The notes under the pieces: model-generated
What the model saw: the letters and a program-made list of their open reading frames with translations, nothing else
Databases searched by the model: none
Told to the model about the DNA's origin: nothing
In this document: one piece after another, positions 59,577 to 64,000 of the stretch
How positions within the stretch are numbered: position 1 is the stretch's first letter
Layout of the letters: every line of letters starts with the position of its first letter
Program-made: the position numbers and the translations under genes
Assembly: GCA_002633025.1 (NCBI GenBank)
Contig: NMRB01000749.1
Coordinates: 187,720 to 251,719, forward strand
From: Notospermus geniculatus
Taxonomy: Eukaryota; Nemertea; Pilidiophora; Heteronemertea; Lineidae
Direction: 5' to 3'
DNA: 64,000 nucleotides

Positions 59577-60980
59577 CTTACTTGAGAAGAGAGCGGTGGA
59601 GAATGCAGACCACCCTTTCAATTCAAGCAGAGGTCAACTGCGTTGGAGCTGAGACCAACGGAGAGAGCCCACCTTCAGCAGCAAGACAACTGACATAACT
59701 CTTCCCAATATTGGTTTCCATACTCAGGATCTCCGGATCACACGTGCGGTCCATGACGGCGCATTAAATCAGCGGCATTGTACAAAACGCTTAGTTTATT
59801 TAATGCTGATGGATTGATTAGAGTAGAGTTACCATGATCACACATCATCCGATTGTGGATAAATCACAAGGATCAGGATTTGAATAGGATGAATACTCGG
59901 GGGAAATATGAGCAGATTGTGTCGTTGAAGGTAGGCGAGGTTGTTGTATTGGAAATTCCATCCCAGGGTTATGGTACGCATTCTGGCTGCAAGTGAATCA
60001 TAGCTTACGAAGGTAAATGAGTGCAAGAAGCTAAAGCAACTAGCAATAGAATTTTAACATTCTATTATTATGGTGACTAGGCCTTTAGACAACTGTGAAT
60101 GCACTTGTAATCGAAAGACCGCTCAGCCAGTTTAGTGTGAAGTGCGGGCAGCGAACTGGACCATGAATGCAAGACACACCCGGGGCATACCTGGCCAACT
60201 CCCAACATCTTGATCTCAGAAAAACACTTTTTTTCTCCAGCAAAAACATGAAATATACATAGCCTAAAAGGCCCTAGATAGAGCAGCAATGTGAATGAGT
60301 CAAGATAAACAGCAAAATAATGATAAAATAAGATGAATCGTATGATAATACCTTTCATAAAGGACAACCTCAGAGAGGTGCTTCCCAACACTTCTTACAC
60401 CAACGACTTTACTTGTGTTCTGTAAAGAAGTCTGCACAAATACTCCAATGACACAAGACTATTACCAAGTTTGGTTATGTTTTCTGTGGTACTTTCAGAA
60501 CACAAAATTCGAGCTAACCTGGTGTGATGCCAATGTGCTGAAGGCTCTACAGATGACCATCAACAGCTCCCACACATCAAGTGATGTATCACTCCCCATT
60601 CACCCATTTCAGGTGTGACCTTTTCCTTTAAAGGGTCTGATTACCTGCCAAGAAGTATTGGACAACTAACTGCATTGAATATCTGAATGAGTCATCAGCA
60701 TGAAATAGAAGTAGAATATTCATATCTTTTCATAACCATGGATAGCTATGCAACACGCATGTCATCAAAGAATTCAACCCATCAGGACCTTGATGAGGTC
60801 TATTTTTACCTACCACGTTTGTCTACCTCATCACTGATTTAATCCATATTTTGTGGGAAGTAATATACCTCTGCCGGTGATGATATTGATTTGGGTTGAA
60901 ACCATTAATATAATTTTGTAAAACGGATTCAGCAAGAAGCAATCAGGAAAATTTTTGGGCCAGTGGGCATGTACTGCAAG
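59577..60980. other. Unassigned stretch
   Basis: No recognised exon or repeat. If the candidate exon 62582-62731 belongs to PKA-RI, this is intron. Confidence 0.4.
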
Positions 60981-61270
60981 GAAGCTTTGGCTCAGTTGGT
61001 TACCGGTTCTAGAAGGTAATAATTTACACTGCCGTGACTCTTAAAGGCTACAAGGGGCAGTGCAATGCAAGACTAGAGAGGCAACAGGCCTGCACGTGGA
61101 ATGGGTCCCAACCCTTTCTTTGTCGTCACCCACACCCATAAGAGAGAAACTAAGCCATCGACAGCCGTCACGAGTCTTCTGGGCCGCCGCAATCTCTCAC
61201 CTAGCAGCCTTCTCTGCTTGCTCCGTCCTATCAGTTTACCACCAGGAGGGTGGGAGTTCCAACCCAATTT
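60980..61270 (+). mobile_element. Possible decayed tRNA-SINE
   Basis: An A-box-like TTTGGCTCAGTTGGTTACCG at 60985 and a B-box-like GGGAGTTCCAACCC near 61251 are present, but their distance (about 260 bp) requires an intervening insertion. Weak. Confidence 0.25.
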
Positions 61271-61936
61271 GGCCAGTAGGAATGATCAGGGCAACAGTTG
61301 AGGGGAAACTGGACACATTGGCACTGTGAGACCTTGACACTATCCACAATGAACAAACCATGTTATCCAATATTCATTAGCAAGCTGAATGGGAAAAGGA
61401 CATCTGTTCAAACAGTAAGAGCTGATACGACATGATAAAGTGCGGAAAATGAAAGACGGCACAACTTTTACTGTATATTTTACCCTACAGTATGTTGCAC
61501 AATTGACCTCCCTTCTGCGCCGCGTACCATCCGCGTACCACATGCAGTGTCATGCACCTACCGTCCTCGTATCTTCCGCGGACGTCGCGCGCCGCCGTGA
61601 AAGGCACGCAGTGAAGACGTAACGTCATTCGCTCGTGGTGCGCAGACGTCACGCAGAAGAGACGCAAAAAGATGCACCCGTACCATACGCAATAACTATG
61701 AACTTACACACGTGTTGAAGCTAAACACCCTTTGTAAATTCGGCCCCAAGTATTTTTACCAATGTTCAACCTCGAGAGGAAGAAGAGTGGGGCAGACAAG
61801 CAGGCATGGCAGGAAAGGCAGCATGGAAACAGGGCTGCGAACGAAGCAGTAAACTGCTGCTCTACCCCGGTCCTTCTTGCCCCCCAAAATATCTGACCTC
61901 CTAGCTGCCTTTTCAACATGCTCCTTCCAACCACCA

Positions 61937-62086
61937 GGGCCCGGTTGCACAAAAGCATACTAGGCGTAGTATCATTCTATCTCCTAGTTGGCTTCTAACT
62001 TCGTATACAAACGCTTACTAAGTTAGAAGCCAACTAGGAGATAGAATGATACTATGCCTTGTATGCCTTTGTGCAACACCGCACCC
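61937..62086. mobile_element. GGGCC-type foldback (GTTGCACAAAA subtype)
   Basis: GGGCCCGGTTGCACAAAAGC to its partner GCCTTTGTGCAACACCGCAC. The inner arms CTATCTCCTAGTTGGCTTCT pair perfectly. Confidence 0.85.
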
Positions 62087-62581
62087 AGTTTACCACCAAA
62101 AGTTGGATGGTGGTGTTTCAGACCTGATTGACAGCTGACAGGAAACTGGTCAACTGGAACTACTGATACTGTCAGAATGTTTGGTGAACCATAAAGAAAT
62201 TCCAATACAAGCCACATATTCACATGCGGCTCGACTTGTTCCAATACACCGTTACACGTTCCCACCGAAGGCTGATTGCTAAATGCTTAGAAATGAAATG
62301 AGGCATCCACAGAATACATGCAATACATTCTGTGTACAGCCACTCAGCAGAACACCACTCAATATCTATGCCAAGTGACTGGAGTATGCCTGACAAACAC
62401 TAACGGGATCCGTTAACTTTGTCAACGCAACCGACTCGGCTGATCAAGTTAACCAAGGCTACACCCGTTGTCTGCGGACTCAACATGCTATGTAGCTTAC
62501 AGCACAGCATTGGTACACACGCCCACAGGCACTGACTCAGTGCAATAGCCAATGGAATCAATACAAAACAAACGATGGTAC

Positions 62582-62731
62582 CTCAGCGTTTGCTATCGCT
62601 ATCTCTGGAGTTGCACCTTTCTCAGCCGGTTTAGCGTCAGATTCAGCAGGACTTTCTGGCTTATTCTCCTTGTTTTCCTCTTCAGTCCCGTCTTTACCTC
62701 CCCTCTGAAATTTCCTCAGTTTATTCCCCAT
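62582..62731 (-). CDS. Candidate first coding exon, G2-N3 N-terminus with Lys/Glu-rich tail
   Basis: A minus-strand ATG (context ACCAAACATGG) opens exactly 50 codons ending at a phase-0 donor, GCTGAG|GTACC. The peptide begins MGNKLRKFQRGGKDG, is followed by a Glu/Lys/Asn-rich stretch, and ends EIAIANAE. Gly2-Asn3 and the basic cluster (K4, R6, K7, R10, K13) suggest N-myristoylation and membrane association, although residue 6 is not the favoured Ser/Thr. The next recognised minus-strand exon with a phase-0 acceptor is the PKA-RI exon at 19887-20051, 42.5 kb downstream; joining would read ANAE|EEAAQ in frame. That would replace the dimerization/docking domain with a membrane-targeting tail. 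Alternatives are the first exon of an unrelated gene with a BASP1/MARCKS-like N-terminus, or a chance frame. The base composition and lack of repeat similarity favour a real exon. Confidence 0.45.
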
Positions 62732-62739
62732 GTTTGGTG

Positions 62740-63390
62740 CTGATAATCCAAAATCGAACTATAACACACAATTCACGAATAAGTATTCCTCCAAACACAA
62801 CTCTACCTACACCTTTACCAAATCCCTGTCCCCTGAACGAGCAACACCCCTGACCCACGTCTGAGCCCCTTAGTTTATCCTCTTTCAGCAACCGGACCAA
62901 ACCAACTAACACTCTTCACCACCAGCCGAGGACAGAACTGAATCAATACTCATTTGCAATAGATGGGCTGACTGTTACTGGTGTCACAGATTGGCTGACC
63001 TAATTGCAGGCCAATTTTTTCAACTGGTGGGTACTGAAACTACACCAGTGTAATAGTTCTAAAATGAAATTATGTTGTCAACCATACCTATTAGCACCCT
63101 AATTAGTGCAGCACATCATAGTGTATGGCAAATGAAACGGCATAAATTACTGGAGGCGTAGGAACCTAGAGTGGCACCTGGTGCAGGCATGAGGAACTGA
63201 AATCTCTTCCAGCATCAGGTGATTGAATCTCTGCTTCAGGAGATCAACCTGATTGTCTGTAGAGAACAGTTACCAGTACTGTCATGACTGTCATTTCACG
63301 AATGGAATGTTCTCGAAGAAGGACAGACATGACACTAGGATTGATGGCAAGACGAAGCAGCTTTAACCTGGCTTGCTTGGATCAAATCTG
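62740..63390. other. Region upstream of candidate exon 62582-62731
   Basis: On the minus strand this would be 5' untranslated and promoter sequence. No TATA box or exon could be supported. A possible acceptor (GATTATCAG) sits 8 bp before the ATG. Confidence 0.3.
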
Positions 63391-63400
63391 AGGAGCGTAT

Positions 63401-63586
63401 AAGGCCTGTTTCCACAGCGGATTCTGCTGCGGTTTGTAGCGCAGTGATGCGGTTTTCACAGGGTTTTGAAAAATCCTTCGATGGCTCAACAATGCCATGT
63501 TAATGTCGATATCCCAATGCCTGTGAAAAGTGCTCTGATTGCCGCAAACTGCGGCCAAATCAGCAGTAGTGGAAATGGGCCGAAGA
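63401..63586. mobile_element. CCGTTTCCACTACAGCGGA-family MITE
   Basis: GGCCTGTTTCCACAGCGGAT to CAGTAGTGGAAATGGGCC, with GTTTTCACAGGGTTTTG / CCTGTGAAAA in the interior. Confidence 0.8.
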
Positions 63587-64000
63587 CCTGCCATGTGTTT
63601 CTACACCATGACCGGACCACTCACCACCCAAATCCAAGTAATCATTAATACTTGGAATCAGCTCTCCACAGCAAGTCAGTGTTTTGATGGCTGGGAGATG
63701 GCCTAACAAACAAACCAAGGGGCTATCTCACGAACTTTCCGTACCACACATAAGGCAGCAAAACATTAAGTACAAGCAAGGCCTTCATTACTTGCAAACC
63801 TTTCCAAAACCGAAGACTTGTGGAGTGGTGGTAACCAGATAGTTCACCGCATACTGATCAGCATGGGTGGGGTTGAGACACGCACTCCCTGACCCAGAGG
63901 TGTAGACTGACAGAACATGCAGTAGGACGGCAGACCACATGAAGTACTCTTGAGTAGCATGCTCTAAATATCCAAAATCATGCAAGCACACCCCCAGTAC

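Noticed and set aside
62582-62731. Interpretation of the G2-N3 exon as BASP1 or MARCKS
   Set aside because: Only composition is similar; the defining MARCKS effector or BASP1 sequences are not seen, so no name is given.
63788-63991. 67-codon minus-strand frame ending near a possible donor, checked as the missing PKA-RI docking exon
   Set aside because: It shows none of the conserved docking-domain residues and has a weak donor (AAAG|GTTTGC).

Overview
This is a eukaryotic, animal-type window: short exons with GT-AG introns, tRNA-derived SINEs, many non-autonomous inverted-repeat DNA transposons (MITEs or foldbacks), minisatellites and assembly gaps. No bacterial or phage gene organisation is visible. 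The only gene I recognise is the type I regulatory subunit of cAMP-dependent protein kinase (PKA-RI, the PRKAR1A/PRKAR1B family), on the minus strand. Its exon sequences fit a lophotrochozoan or invertebrate deuterostome, but the species cannot be fixed from the sequence.

Layout. PKA-RI reads right to left. Four exons are certain: 19887-20051 (linker and inhibitor site), 11643-11734, 5496-5557 and 4208-4254 (start of cAMP-binding domain A). Splice phases agree across all four, and the rest of the gene lies beyond base 1. The usual first coding exon, which carries the dimerization/docking domain, was not found. Two other ATG-bearing minus-strand exons end in phase-0 donors and could be alternative starts. 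One is at 62582-62731, a G2-N3 N-terminus followed by a Lys/Glu-rich tail. The other is at 14783-14857, inside the intron between the inhibitor exon and the next, with an RFX X-box-like motif 77 bp upstream. If spliced to PKA-RI, the first gives a subunit without the docking domain, and the second gives one without both the docking domain and the inhibitor site.

The rest is repeat-dominated. Region 1-20 kb is the PKA-RI introns with SINEs, pogo-like MITEs, foldbacks and tandem repeats. At 24-27 kb a 1.28 kb segment occurs twice. From 30.67 to 52.96 kb an 11 kb segment occurs twice in tandem (30670-41751 and 42144-52960, with a 608-N gap in the second). From 53.8 to 59.4 kb a 2.4/3.1 kb segment occurs twice. 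Several of these boundaries fall on single-N joins, so some copies may be misplaced alternative haplotypes. The paired copies give natural occupied/empty-site comparisons that fix the ends and target duplications of several transposons, including a group with CA...TG ends and exactly 6-bp target duplications. Region 59.4-64 kb holds more MITEs and the candidate first exon.
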